Below are positions 1 through 8,113 of a DNA stretch of 34,954 bases, in pieces; the stretch's first letter is position 1, and each line of letters starts with the position of its first letter. The translations under genes and the position numbers were made by a program. Under the pieces are notes generated by a model that was not told the DNA's origin, searched no databases, and saw nothing but the letters and a program-made list of their open reading frames with translations. The stretch lies in assembly GCA_017304945.1 (NCBI GenBank), contig JAFKLG010000074.1, forward strand, positions 1 to 34,954, given 5' to 3'. Origin of the DNA: Rhodospirillales bacterium. GTDB lineage: Bacteria > Pseudomonadota > Alphaproteobacteria > Acetobacterales > Acetobacteraceae.

Positions 1-1
1 C

Positions 2-706
2 ATCGCCTGCGACAGCGCGGTGCTGGCGGGCGGTGCCTGGTCGCGCCTGTTCGCCGGCAACGCCGGCATCGCCTTCCCGGCGCTCAAGGTCCTCGGGTCG
101 GTGTTCCGCACCGCCCCGCTGCCCGGCGGGCCGGAGGCCTCGGCCGGCGGTTCCATCTTCGCCTTCCGCAAGCGCCTCGACGGCGGCTACTCGATCGCGC
201 GCCGCAACGCCAACATCGCCGACATCACGCCCGACCATTTCCGCCTGCTGGCCGATTTCTTCCCTCGCCTGAGGGAGAACCGCAACGAGATCCGGCTTCG
301 CTTCGGCGCTCGGTTCTGGGAGGAGTGGCGCACCAAGCGTCACTGGACCCCCGACCAGACGACTCCGTTCGAAGCGATGCGCGTGCTGGATCCGACCCCG
401 CGCGAGGCCGTGCTGGAGGAGGGCAAGCGCGCGCTGGCCGCCGCCTTCCCGGTCTTCGCCCAGGCACAGGCGGTGCAGAGCTGGGGCGGGCTGATGGACG
501 TGACCCCGGACGCCGTGCCGGTGATCGACCAGGTGGCACCGATTCCCGGCTTCTTCATCGCCTCCGGCTTCTCGGGCCATGGGTTCGGCATCGGTCCGGG
601 GGCGGGGCGGCTGATGGCCGACCTCGTGGCGGGCGACGCGCCGGTGGTCGATCCGACGCCGTTCCGCCTGTCCCGCTTCGCCCGCGCGACGCGCCTGGCA
701 GCCTGA
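2..706 (+). CDS. FAD-dependent oxidoreductase (DAO family), C-terminal part
   Basis: The frame is open from the left edge, so the start lies outside the window; about 234 residues of the C-terminal half are seen. Near the C-terminus is the pattern WGGLMDVTPDAVPVID followed by GFFIASGFSGHGFGIGPGAG. This is the typical end of DAO-fold flavoproteins (D-amino-acid oxidase, sarcosine and glycine oxidase relatives), where the Gly-rich stretch closes over the FAD and 'G(H)G' residues line the active site. Members oxidise the C-N bond of amino acids or N-methylated amines and release hydrogen peroxide. The substrate cannot be told from this fragment, and the N-terminal Rossmann GxGxxG motif is not in view. 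A strong hairpin lies directly downstream, between this gene and the convergent alpha/beta hydrolase gene. Confidence 0.85.
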   Translation: MACDSAVLAGGAWSRLFAGNAGIAFPALKVLGSVFRTAPLPGGPEASAGGSIFAFRKRLDGGYSIARRNANIADITPDHFRLLADFFPRLRENRNEIRLRFGARFWEEWRTKRHWTPDQTTPFEAMRVLDPTPREAVLEEGKRALAAAFPVFAQAQAVQSWGGLMDVTPDAVPVIDQVAPIPGFFIASGFSGHGFGIGPGAGRLMADLVAGDAPVVDPTPFRLSRFARATRLAA

Positions 707-728
707 GCGGGCGAGCGCAGCCCGCGTT

Positions 729-759
729 GGCCGGGAACGGGGACGCCCCGCCCCCGGCC
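729..759. terminator. Long GC hairpin between convergent genes, likely bidirectional terminator
   Basis: The sequence reads as two stacked stems: GGCCGGG (729-735) pairs with CCCGGCC (753-759), and inside it CGGGG (738-742) pairs with CCCCG (746-750) around an ACG loop, separated by an AA/CC internal loop. It sits in the 63-bp gap between two convergent stop codons. No clear T-tract follows on either strand, so intrinsic termination is inferred from position and stem strength; it may instead only protect transcript ends. Confidence 0.55.
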
Positions 760-769
760 GGGAGGCCCG

Positions 770-1594
770 TCAGCTCTTGGCGAAGGCGAGCAGGTCGGCG
801 TTCAGCTTGTCCTGATGCGTCGCGGCCAGCCCGTGTGGCGCGCCCTCATAGACCTTGAACGTGGCGCCCTTGACGATCTTCGCGGTCAGCGCGCCGGCAT
901 GCGCGATCGGCACGATCTGGTCGGCGTCGCCATGGATCACCAGCGTGGGCACGTCGAACTTGCGCAGGTCCGCCGTGTAGTCCACTTCCGAGAATTCGCG
1001 CACGCAGGCGTAATGGGCCAGGATCCCGCCCATCATGCCCTGGTTCCAGAAGGTCAATTTCAGACCCTCGTTCATCGGCACGCCCTTGTTCATGCCGAAG
1101 AAAGGCACCGCGAGTTCGAGGAAAAAGTTGGAGCGGTTGTCGAGGACGCCCTTGCGGATGCCGTCGAACACCGAAATGTCGAGCCCGTTCGGCCATTCCG
1201 CGCTGGACACCATGATCGGCGGCACCGCACCGATCAGCACCGCCTTGGCGACGCGCGCCGACCCGTGGCGGCCGATATAATGCGCGACCTCGCCGCCGCC
1301 GGTGGAGTGGCCCACCATCATCGCGCCCTTCAGGTCGAGCGCGTTCATCACCGCGGCCAGGTCGTCGGCATAGGTGTCCATGTCGTTGCCGGTCGCCGGC
1401 TGGTCGGAGCGGCCATGGCCGCGGCGGTCATGCGCGACGACGCGGAAGCCCTGCTGCAGCAGGAACAGCATCTGCCCGTCCCAGGCATCGGCGCAGAGCG
1501 GCCAGCCGTGCGAGAACACGATCGGCTGCGCGTCCTTCGGACCCCAGTCCTTGTAGAAAATGCGCGTGCCGTCGGTGGTGGTGACGAAGCTCAT
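770..1594 (-). CDS. Alpha/beta hydrolase, cofactor-free chloroperoxidase/arylesterase-like
   Basis: This 274-residue protein shows the whole layout of the non-heme haloperoxidase/esterase branch of the alpha/beta-hydrolase fold. The oxyanion-hole region is [11 protein letters not shown] (28-38). The nucleophile elbow GHSTGG places Ser97 as nucleophile, the acid is probably Asp225 in HGDADQIVP, and the catalytic His254 lies in APHGLAATH. Length and spacing fit cofactor-free chloroperoxidases such as those of Pseudomonas and Streptomyces, which are really serine esterases able to make peracids. No signal peptide is seen, so it should be cytoplasmic. It starts with ATG and lies 128 bp downstream of marC on the same strand. 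The natural substrate is unknown. Confidence 0.88.
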   Translation of the reverse strand: MSFVTTTDGTRIFYKDWGPKDAQPIVFSHGWPLCADAWDGQMLFLLQQGFRVVAHDRRGHGRSDQPATGNDMDTYADDLAAVMNALDLKGAMMVGHSTGGGEVAHYIGRHGSARVAKAVLIGAVPPIMVSSAEWPNGLDISVFDGIRKGVLDNRSNFFLELAVPFFGMNKGVPMNEGLKLTFWNQGMMGGILAHYACVREFSEVDYTADLRKFDVPTLVIHGDADQIVPIAHAGALTAKIVKGATFKVYEGAPHGLAATHQDKLNADLLAFAKS

Positions 1595-1722
1595 CGAACC
1601 CTCTCCTGCGTTTGCGTCGCCAGGGTCGTAGAGGGCCGGAGCCGGTCTGCGCTTGAACGATGATGCCGTGACGGCTCCGCGCCGCCCACATCCCGGGCGG
1701 TCGATCCGGCGGGGCGGCGGGA

Positions 1723-2391
1723 TCAGTGGTGGCCGGCGACGACGCCCTGCAGGACTTCCCGCACACCTGTGATCAGGATCTGCACCCCGATGCAGAGCAG
1801 CAGGAAGGCGGTCAGCCGCGTCAGGATGCGCGCCCGGGCCGGCCCCAACAGGTCGACCAACCGGTCGGCGGAGGCGTAGCAGAGCCCGATCGCGAGGGCG
1901 ACGACCAGCGCGGCGCCGGAGATGCCGACCAGATAGGCCAGGCTCGTATCGACGCTTGGCCGGGTGGCGCTGAGAGTGATCGCGACCGAGATCGTGCCCG
2001 GTCCGGCGGTGAACGGGATGGTGAGCGGGAAGAACGCCACGTCCGAGGCGCCCGAGGCCGGCAATGCCTGCTCCTGCTTGCGGTCATGCTCCTGGTCGGC
2101 GTTGTTCAGCAATTGCCAGCCGCTGACCGCGACGACGAGGCCGCCTCCGATCCGCAGCGCCTCGATGCTGATGCCGAAGAAGCCCAGGAGGGTTGCGCCG
2201 ATCCACAGCGCGGCCAGCATCACGCCCGCGGAGTAGAAGGCGACCCGCCAGGCGAGGGCCTGGCGCTCCGCATGGCTGCGATCGGCGGTGACCTGGCTGT
2301 AGATCAGCGCGCCGCCGAGTGGATTGACGATGGAGACGAGGGCGGGGAAGCCCACGAGGAACGCCGCGAACAGGCCGCTCAGGAAGTGCAA
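1723..2391 (-). CDS. MarC family integral membrane protein
   Basis: A 222-residue, highly hydrophobic protein with about six membrane segments. Family marks include SIVNPLGG near the N-terminus (20-27), the hydrophobic [18 protein letters not shown] block (about 78-95) and [14 protein letters not shown] in the middle, which matches the P-x-GPG loop of MarC/UPF0056 proteins. The family was once linked to multiple antibiotic resistance, but that link has been withdrawn for E. coli MarC; some archaeal homologues carry amino acids. The start appears to be TTG, since the codon at 2391-2389 is TTG, with GGGGAGA just upstream as ribosome binding site; the ATG inside that stretch is out of frame. It is transcribed toward the alpha/beta hydrolase gene. 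The transported substrate is unknown. Confidence 0.9.
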   Translation of the reverse strand: MHFLSGLFAAFLVGFPALVSIVNPLGGALIYSQVTADRSHAERQALAWRVAFYSAGVMLAALWIGATLLGFFGISIEALRIGGGLVVAVSGWQLLNNADQEHDRKQEQALPASGASDVAFFPLTIPFTAGPGTISVAITLSATRPSVDTSLAYLVGISGAALVVALAIGLCYASADRLVDLLGPARARILTRLTAFLLLCIGVQILITGVREVLQGVVAGHH

Positions 2392-2492
2392 CCGGGTCTC
2401 CCCATCACGTGGTCGGGTGCGTCACGGCCGCCGCGGTCGCGCGTGGCGTCACGCCAGGCCTGGTCGGATGCCGGGGGCATGGGTCCGGACGC

Positions 2493-4160
2493 TCACCGGA
2501 ACACGCGGTAGAGCGGCAGGCCGGCCAGCAGCGTCCGCTCCCCGCCGCGGTGATCATTTACGACCCGGGTCGTGGTGTCGAACACCATCGTCGCGCGCTC
2601 GCCCGTGCGGAACGGCGGCCAATGCGGCAGGCCGGGCGCGTTGGGATCGCCGCTGCGGGCGAAGGCGAGCCAGGCGGCGCTCATCCGATCGGCCATCACC
2701 TGCGCCTCCGGCCCCGACCCGACCATCGAGGCGGACAGCGCCACGTTGTCGAACACGAAGGCGAGGTCGAGCGAGTGGGGGCTGCGCCATTGGCCGCCCT
2801 CGACTTGCGTCGGCCAATCCAGTTCATACAGCCACACCGGGGCGCCGCCGGCACTCGGGTTCGCCGGCGCGGCTCCTGGCGAGGCCGCCGCTCCCGTACG
2901 CGGCGGCGCGGCCTGCGCCGCCTTGCGCTCCGCCTGCGCCCAGGCCTGCTGGCGCACGCGGCGGTCGGTGGTGATCGCGAAGAACAGGTCGGAGGGCGTG
3001 GCCTCCGGCATGAGCTTGCGGAAGCCGGCGAGCACGCGGTCGGCGTCGCGGGCCGGCAGCCAGGGCGCGAGCCGCGCCTTCAGGCCCGCCTCGTCGAGGT
3101 GAAAGAGCGCGGCGTCGTGGGCACCGAGCAGGGCGGTGGTCTCGGTGGCGGTGCTGCCGACGAGGAGGGGGACGGAGGCCGAGACGGGCGGTGCGTCCGG
3201 GATCCAGGGCTGGCGTGGCAGGGCGTGGCCGTCCACGACGGGGCTGAAATTCGCCTTCTGCGGTCCGCTGGTGACCGTCTGCAGCGCGGCGACCAGCTTC
3301 TCGACCGGCACGGTGGTCAGGCGCGTGGCCTCGGACGGTTTCAGGCCCAGCGAGGCCAGCAGGGCGACGGCGTTGCGCGTGGCTTCCTCGGCGGTCAGGC
3401 ATTCGAGATGGGAGCCGCTCTGCACGATCGCGCGCTGGAACAGGCCGCGCGCCTGCGGCATCGCCATCAGCGTGCTCACCTTCGCGCCGCCGCCCGACTG
3501 GCCGAAGATCGTGACGTTGCCCGGGTCGCCGCCGAACTCGCGGATCGTCTCATGCACCCAGCGCAGCGCGGCGATCAGGTCGAGCAGGCCGACATTGCCG
3601 GAATCCGCGTAGTCCGGACCGGCGAGCTGGCCCAGGAACAAATGCCCGAACAGGTTCAGCCGATGGTTGAGCGTGACCACCACCACGTCGCCCTTGCGGG
3701 CGAGGCGGCCGCCGTCGAACACGTTGCGCGAGCCGGAGAGGTTGGCGAACCCGCCGCCATGGAACCACACCATCACCGGCCGCTTGCCGTGGTCGCGCAG
3801 CGCCGGCGTCCAGACGTTGAGGAACAGGCAATCCTCGCTGCTGTCCTTCTCATAGGTCCAGGACGTGGTCAGCGGGGATTGCTCTCCCCCGAACTGCGGG
3901 CATTTCGGCCCGAAGGCGACGGCGTCCCGCACGCCCTTCCAGGCGACCGGGAGCGCGGGCGGTCGGAAACGTGCGTTGCCGGTGGGGGCGGCGCCGTAGG
4001 GGATGCCGCGGAACACGCGGATGCCGTCTTCGATCGTGCCGCGGACCTTGCCGCGATGGGTCTCGGCGATCACGCTGCTGCCCTCCGGCGGCTTCCTGGT
4101 GGCTGCCGCTGCGGCGGCGGGCGTCGTCAATCCGGTCGCAAGCAACGCGCGCCGTCGCAC
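2493..4160 (-). CDS. Type-B carboxylesterase/lipase family protein
   Basis: This 555-residue protein has the hallmarks of the cholinesterase/carboxylesterase family. FRGIPYGAAPTGNARF lies near residues 50-65, EDCLFLNVW at 109-117 and the oxyanion-hole HGGGF at 134-138. The nucleophile motif GQSGGG puts Ser222 in place; the family usually has GESAGG. The segment SPHSLDLAFVFDN toward the C-terminus carries the probable catalytic His. It begins with RRRALLATGL and an Ala-rich stretch, resembling a short Tat-type signal, so export is possible. The start is GTG, 6 bp after the stop of the upstream SDR gene, so the two are surely cotranscribed. No strong Shine-Dalgarno precedes the GTG, which suggests translational coupling. 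The substrate is unknown. Confidence 0.9.
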   Translation of the reverse strand: MRRRALLATGLTTPAAAAAATRKPPEGSSVIAETHRGKVRGTIEDGIRVFRGIPYGAAPTGNARFRPPALPVAWKGVRDAVAFGPKCPQFGGEQSPLTTSWTYEKDSSEDCLFLNVWTPALRDHGKRPVMVWFHGGGFANLSGSRNVFDGGRLARKGDVVVVTLNHRLNLFGHLFLGQLAGPDYADSGNVGLLDLIAALRWVHETIREFGGDPGNVTIFGQSGGGAKVSTLMAMPQARGLFQRAIVQSGSHLECLTAEEATRNAVALLASLGLKPSEATRLTTVPVEKLVAALQTVTSGPQKANFSPVVDGHALPRQPWIPDAPPVSASVPLLVGSTATETTALLGAHDAALFHLDEAGLKARLAPWLPARDADRVLAGFRKLMPEATPSDLFFAITTDRRVRQQAWAQAERKAAQAAPPRTGAAASPGAAPANPSAGGAPVWLYELDWPTQVEGGQWRSPHSLDLAFVFDNVALSASMVGSGPEAQVMADRMSAAWLAFARSGDPNAPGLPHWPPFRTGERATMVFDTTTRVVNDHRGGERTLLAGLPLYRVFR

Positions 4161-4166
4161 GATGGA

Positions 4167-4913
4167 TCAGCCGCGGCCGACGAACGGCATCTTGGTCGCC
4201 ATGATGGTGACGAACTGCACGTTCGACTCGAGCGGCAGGCTCGCCATGAACGCGACCTGCGCGCCGACATGGGCCACGTCCATGCGTGCCTCGGGCATGA
4301 CCTGGCCATGCGCCTGCATCTGCCCGTTCTCCGACTTCGCGGTCATCGGGGTGGCGGCGTTGCCGATGTCGATCTGCCCGCAGGCGATGTCGTACGGGCG
4401 CCCGTCGAGCGAGATGGTCTTGGTCAGGCCGGTCACGGCATGCTTGGTCGCCGTGTAGGCGACGGAGCCGGGACGCGGCGCGTGCGCCGAGATCGACCCG
4501 TTGTTGATGATGCGGCCGCCCTGCGGCGACTGGTCGCGCATCATGCGGAAGGCGGCATTGGCGCACAGGAACATGGCGTTCAGGTTCACCGCCACGACCT
4601 TGGTCCACATCTCGTAGGTGAAGTCGCCGAAATTCGTCATCGGCACGTTGCCGCCGGCGTTGTTGAACAGCATGTCGAGGCGGCCGTAGGTCTGCTTCAC
4701 CTTGGCGAAGAGGGCGGCGACCTGGTCAGGATCGGTGACGTCGGTCGGCACGACCAGCATCCTGGCCGCATCGCCCATGCCGGCGGTCTCCTCCAGAGCG
4801 TCCTTGCGTCGGCCGGCGAGTGCCACGGACCAGCCATCCCTCGCCAGCGCCAGCGCCGAGGCGCGCCCGATTCCGCTGCCCGCGCCGGTGATCACCGCGA
4901 TGCGTTCCGCCAT
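4167..4913 (-). CDS. SDR family NAD(P)-dependent oxidoreductase
   Basis: A 248-residue classical short-chain dehydrogenase. The cofactor motif TGAGSGIG is at 9-16, Asp58 in PTDVTD contacts the adenine, NNAG is at 84-87, and the catalytic set is Ser140, Tyr153 and Lys157 (YTATK). ALAGRRKD at the end of the second beta strand has Arg in the place that usually favours NADP. Length is normal for the family. It is the first gene of a two-gene unit with the carboxylesterase, divergent from cinA across a 143-bp gap that should hold both promoters. Substrate class cannot be deduced; pairing with an esterase hints at processing of an ester, followed by oxidation of the alcohol or reduction of the carbonyl formed. 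Confidence 0.92.
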   Translation of the reverse strand: MAERIAVITGAGSGIGRASALALARDGWSVALAGRRKDALEETAGMGDAARMLVVPTDVTDPDQVAALFAKVKQTYGRLDMLFNNAGGNVPMTNFGDFTYEMWTKVVAVNLNAMFLCANAAFRMMRDQSPQGGRIINNGSISAHAPRPGSVAYTATKHAVTGLTKTISLDGRPYDIACGQIDIGNAATPMTAKSENGQMQAHGQVMPEARMDVAHVGAQVAFMASLPLESNVQFVTIMATKMPFVGRG

Positions 4914-5056
4914 GGTCTTCTCCCCCCTTCAGATGCGCGACACCGACGGCTGCGACGTCGCGGCACGCCGTGTGACCGGTCCCATCTTGGACCGCGGTTG
5001 CGGGGCGGGGAAGATGGTGAAACGCTGACGCCGCCGAGGAGAGGAGTGCGACCGAG

Positions 5057-5542
5057 ATGCAGACCTTGTTGCCGCTGGCCCACGAGATAGGCGCGAAATT
5101 GAAACGGCGCGGCGAAACGATCGCGATCGCCGAGTCCTCGACGGGCGGGCTGATCTCGGCCGCGCTGCTGTCGTTGGCGGGGGCGTCGGCCTATTTCCGC
5201 GGCGGCGGGGTGATCTACACGGCGCAGGCGCGGCGCGGCTTCCTGGACATCCCGAACCCGCTGCCGGCGCCGATCGAGCGCGCCTCCACCGAACCTTATG
5301 CGACCTTGCTCGCCGACACGGTGAAGGCGCGGCTGGACGCGACCTGGGGGCTGGGCGAGACCGGCGCGACCGGGCCGACCGGCAACCGCTACGGCGACAA
5401 GTCGGGGCACACCTGCATCGCGGTGACCGGCCCCGATTTCTGCCGCGCGATCACGCTGGAGACCGGGCTGGACGACCGCATCGAGAACATGCGGGCCTTC
5501 TCCCGCCGCGCCCTGGAGCTGCTGCGGGAGGCGCTGGAGTAA
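5057..5542 (+). CDS. CinA C-terminal domain amidase (PncC-like)
   Basis: A stand-alone 161-residue CinA/PncC domain. In this family PncC deamidates nicotinamide mononucleotide to nicotinate mononucleotide in the pyridine nucleotide salvage cycle. The ESSTGG motif at 26-31 matches the usual E-S-C/S-TGG active-site loop, and FRGGGVIYTAQARRGFLDI follows as in other members. The second conserved loop reads GLGETGATGPTGNRYGD where common PncC proteins have a GIAGPGG-type loop, so this is a divergent subfamily and the substrate is less certain. The ATG is preceded by GAGGAGAGGAG about 10 bases upstream. It is the last ordinary gene before the restriction-modification island. Confidence 0.85.
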   Translation: MQTLLPLAHEIGAKLKRRGETIAIAESSTGGLISAALLSLAGASAYFRGGGVIYTAQARRGFLDIPNPLPAPIERASTEPYATLLADTVKARLDATWGLGETGATGPTGNRYGDKSGHTCIAVTGPDFCRAITLETGLDDRIENMRAFSRRALELLREALE

Positions 5543-5597
5543 CTCGCTGAGCTCCTTCCAAGATCGACCGGAACAAGATAAGAACCTCTGGTCCGCC

Positions 5598-5626
5598 TTG
5601 GCACTCCGCACTACTCTCGTGATGAA
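5598..5626 (+). promoter_or_regulatory. Possible sigma70-type promoter for the methyltransferase
   Basis: TTGGCA (5598-5603) matches the -35 consensus in five of six bases. After a 17-bp spacer comes GATGAA (5621-5626), a weak -10 hexamer. Transcription would begin about 20 bp before the GTG start at 5654. The surrounding gap is clearly richer in A and T than the flanking genes. This is a visual match only. Confidence 0.3.
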
Positions 5627-5653
5627 GTCTCGGATGGACTCGGAGGCGAGAGC

Positions 5654-6823
5654 GTGCGCGTAGCCGGATTGTTTGCGGGTATCGGCGGTCTGGAACTCGG
5701 CTTGGCCCGGCAGGGTCATGAAGTGCTGCTGCACTGCGAGATCGCTGCGGCCGCGCGTACCGTCCTCGCAGCGCACTTTTCGGGTGTGCCCGGCACACCA
5801 GACGTGGAGAAGCTCCAGCACCTTCCCGCCAATGTGGAATTGATCGCGGCCGGATTCCCCTGCCAGGATCTCAGTCAGGCAGGCACGACGGCCGGCATCG
5901 AAGGCACTCGATCGAGCTTGGTATCGCACATCTTTCGCCTGCTCGATGCGCACCGGACCCCCTGGGTGCTGCTCGAGAACGTCTCGTTCATGTTGCATCT
6001 GGATCGAGGACTGGCGCTTCGCTTCCTCGTGGATGCATTTGAGCAGCGCGGCTACCGATGGGCCTATAGGGTTGTCAACTCGCTCGCTTTCGTCCCGCAG
6101 CGTCGCGAGCGAGTCCTGCTCCTCGCCACCAACACGGATGCCGATCCGGCGGACGTGCTCCTGGCAGACGAAGCGGCCCCGCTGGAAGTGCCAACGTGTC
6201 TCGAGCGTGACGCGCATGGCTTCTACTGGACCGAGGGGATCCGCGGCTTGGGATGGGCGCCAAACGCCATCCCGACTCTGAAGAACGGGTCGACGATCGG
6301 AATCCCGTCTCCTCCGGCGATCCTGATGCCCGATGGTCGCGTGATTACGCCCGACATTCGCGACGCGGAAGCATTCCAAGGCTTTCCGCAGGATTGGACG
6401 GCGCCAGCGGTCAACGTGGGTCGCGCCTCCTTGCGATGGTCACTGGTCGGCAACGCGGTTACCGTACCGGTCGCCGAGTGGATCGGGCGGCGGCTGGCCT
6501 CACCCGGGTCTTACGATCGAGACCGCGATCGAGCCCTCGGTAATGCGACGCGATGGCCCAGAGCGGCTCGGGGGCATTCGGGCACGCGGCGTGCAGTGCA
6601 CATCAACGCATTCCCCGTGTGGCTAGATCGCCCGCCGCTGGCTGCGTTCCTGCGCCATCCAGGTAAGCTGCTCTCTGCGCGTGCAACCCAGGGATTCCTC
6701 TCCCGAACCGAACGGAGTACCTTGCGCTTCGTACCGGGATTCCGGGAACGCGTGGCCCGCCATCTGGCGCGGATGCACAACCAGCGTGGCTTGTGGGACG
6801 CCGCTCCCGTCGCGGCCGAGTGA
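5654..6823 (+). CDS. DNA (cytosine-5)-methyltransferase, type II
   Basis: This protein methylates cytosine at C5 in a specific duplex sequence. The ordered m5C motifs are all visible. Motif I is LFAGIGG (6-12), motif IV is FPCQDLSQAG with catalytic Cys70, motif VI is LLENVSF (Glu108), motif VIII is PQRRERV (148-154), the region before IX is AEAFQGFPQDW (238-248), and motif X is LVGNAVTVPVAEWIG (264-278). The target-recognition region between VIII and IX is only about 80 residues. About 100 residues follow motif X, rich in Arg and His; ordinary enzymes end near there. The start is GTG with GGAGGCGAG ahead of it. Codon third positions are less GC-rich than in the neighbours, suggesting acquisition by transfer. 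The vsr gene begins at its stop codon. Confidence 0.95.
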   Translation: MRVAGLFAGIGGLELGLARQGHEVLLHCEIAAAARTVLAAHFSGVPGTPDVEKLQHLPANVELIAAGFPCQDLSQAGTTAGIEGTRSSLVSHIFRLLDAHRTPWVLLENVSFMLHLDRGLALRFLVDAFEQRGYRWAYRVVNSLAFVPQRRERVLLLATNTDADPADVLLADEAAPLEVPTCLERDAHGFYWTEGIRGLGWAPNAIPTLKNGSTIGIPSPPAILMPDGRVITPDIRDAEAFQGFPQDWTAPAVNVGRASLRWSLVGNAVTVPVAEWIGRRLASPGSYDRDRDRALGNATRWPRAARGHSGTRRAVHINAFPVWLDRPPLAAFLRHPGKLLSARATQGFLSRTERSTLRFVPGFRERVARHLARMHNQRGLWDAAPVAAE

Positions 6824-7251
6824 GGCACTCCGCCTCTGATACCGGCGAGCGTATGTCGCGAATCCGCCAGTCCGGTACGGCTGCGGAACTCACGGTCGGT
6901 CGTTTGTTGAGACGGACGGGCCTCGTGTATCGCAAGAACGTCCGGGCGTTGCCGGGATCGCCGGATTTCGCCAATCGCCGACGCCGCTGGGCCGTATTCG
7001 TGCATGGTTGCTTCTGGCACCATCACACCGGCTGCGGTCGTGCCACCGTGCCCAGGACCAACCGGGCGTTTTGGACAGGAAAGTTCGTTCAGAACCGGAC
7101 GCGCGATGCTGCGGCGATTCGTCGGCTTCGACGCGCGGGATACCGCGTCGTGCTGATCTGGGAGTGCGAAAGCGAAGCGGAAGTCCTCCGGAGGGTGTCA
7201 AAGCTCCCGAAAGCGGGTGGCCCAAATCTGTGCGAGCCGATCGATCATTGA
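6820..7251 (+). CDS. vsr: Very short patch repair endonuclease Vsr
   Basis: Vsr nicks next to T:G mismatches made when 5-methylcytosine deaminates, and so protects the target sites of the partner methyltransferase. The family core is clear: RIRQSGTAAEL near the N-terminus, LPGSPDF with the catalytic Asp (residue 49 with this start), FVHGCFWHHHTGCG with the zinc/active-site His cluster, FWTGKFVQNRTRD, and GYRVVLIWECE with a zinc Cys. I chose the GTG at 6820 because it overlaps the methyltransferase stop as GTGA and gives Asp49, close to Asp51 of E. coli Vsr. The ATG at 6853 is the main alternative and a GTG at 6793 is possible. Its 3' end overlaps the convergent endonuclease-like gene by 54 bp. 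Confidence 0.93.
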   Translation: MRHSASDTGERMSRIRQSGTAAELTVGRLLRRTGLVYRKNVRALPGSPDFANRRRRWAVFVHGCFWHHHTGCGRATVPRTNRAFWTGKFVQNRTRDAAAIRRLRRAGYRVVLIWECESEAEVLRRVSKLPKAGGPNLCEPIDH

Positions 7252-8079
7252 GGCGTAATGGTGGATGTCCCCCACCCGAGGGGCCGGAGGCGTGTTGACG
7301 AGGTGCACCGGGCTGCCGTCGTTGCGGCACTCGACCACGACGATTGCAAGTGCATCGTAACCGGTGTCGCCCGTCTTTGCCCGACGCGGAAGTTGCCGAA
7401 TCTTGTCGATCGCGAGTTCCGCATCGCGCGGTTGGCGGTGCCTGCTCCAAATCGGAGTTGCCAGACCGGGCTGCTTGTTCAAGTCCGGGCTGAGATATTC
7501 TTCCGCCAGATTGACCATCGCGAACCCAGCTGCGATCGCGTGATCCGTCGCACCATGCACCGTGAGGTGCGACGAATTGAGTTCGTCGTAAAGACGCGGG
7601 AGCGCTCGTTGATGGGCGGTCATACAGGCCTTGGCTTCGAGTGCGAGCAGTACCGATCCGACGGGACCAGCATGCAGCACCGGCAGCCGGTCGAGCTGTT
7701 CTCGTTCGGCGGGGAGAAGTTCGATTCCGTATGTGCCGGCCATGCCGGCCATCGTGAGCGCGCGACGCGAGTGACCCGCGCTCGATGGTGTACAAAGGAC
7801 GAGATCGAGGTTTTTCTTCCGGTCGTGAACAAAGTCCCGCATCTCGTGGTTGATGCCGAACACGACTTTCCCGGTCGCTACCTGCTCACGAAGCAGGGGA
7901 CTGGCTATGAGGAGGTCGAACAGAATTCCCCAGCACGCCACTTTCGAGTGGTGATCGCTGCGGGAGTGATACTGCCAGCGATTACCGTACTTGTCCTCTC
8001 GACTGGTCCGGCTCAGCGTGCGCACGAGGATGTCGGGTCCATACATCCGACGACTTCCGTTCCGATTCTCCCGAAGCAT
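7198..8079 (-). CDS. Putative type II restriction endonuclease (PD-(D/E)xK-like)
   Basis: I do not recognise the family by name. The role is inferred from position beside a methyltransferase and Vsr, and from a nuclease-like pattern: NLDLVLCTP (Asp92) followed after some 55 residues by LLALEAKACM (Glu148-Ala-Lys150), in the order D...ExK of this superfamily. Upstream lie RMYGPDILVRTLSRTSREDKYG and a HSRSDHHSK stretch, basic and polar as expected for DNA contact. The C-terminal part is mixed alpha/beta without membrane segments. I chose the ATG at 8079 (293 residues), with AGGG nine bases upstream. An in-frame ATG at 8136 would give 312 residues and overlap the end of the DUF1330 gene; an ATG at 8046 is also possible. 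Codon use resembles the methyltransferase, not the flanks. Confidence 0.62.
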   Translation of the reverse strand: MLRENRNGSRRMYGPDILVRTLSRTSREDKYGNRWQYHSRSDHHSKVACWGILFDLLIASPLLREQVATGKVVFGINHEMRDFVHDRKKNLDLVLCTPSSAGHSRRALTMAGMAGTYGIELLPAEREQLDRLPVLHAGPVGSVLLALEAKACMTAHQRALPRLYDELNSSHLTVHGATDHAIAAGFAMVNLAEEYLSPDLNKQPGLATPIWSRHRQPRDAELAIDKIRQLPRRAKTGDTGYDALAIVVVECRNDGSPVHLVNTPPAPRVGDIHHYASMIDRLAQIWATRFREL

Positions 8080-8113
8080 ACGCTCGTACCCTGAGAGCGT
8101 GGAACCGACGGCC

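Noticed and set aside
2409..5090. Very long open frame on the plus strand
   Set aside because: It runs antisense to the carboxylesterase and SDR genes, has an Arg/Gly/His-rich composition, and no domain pattern. Such frames are by-products of high GC third positions.
6793..6822. Longer vsr start at the GTG at 6793
   Set aside because: It overlaps the methyltransferase by 31 bp and adds only Arg-rich residues; the GTGA overlap at 6820 gives a better match to the E. coli Vsr numbering.
7258..8094. Plus-strand frame opposite the nuclease-like gene
   Set aside because: Considered as an alternative to the nuclease candidate. It lacks a nearby ribosome binding site and domain features, whereas the minus frame has D...ExK and island-like codons.
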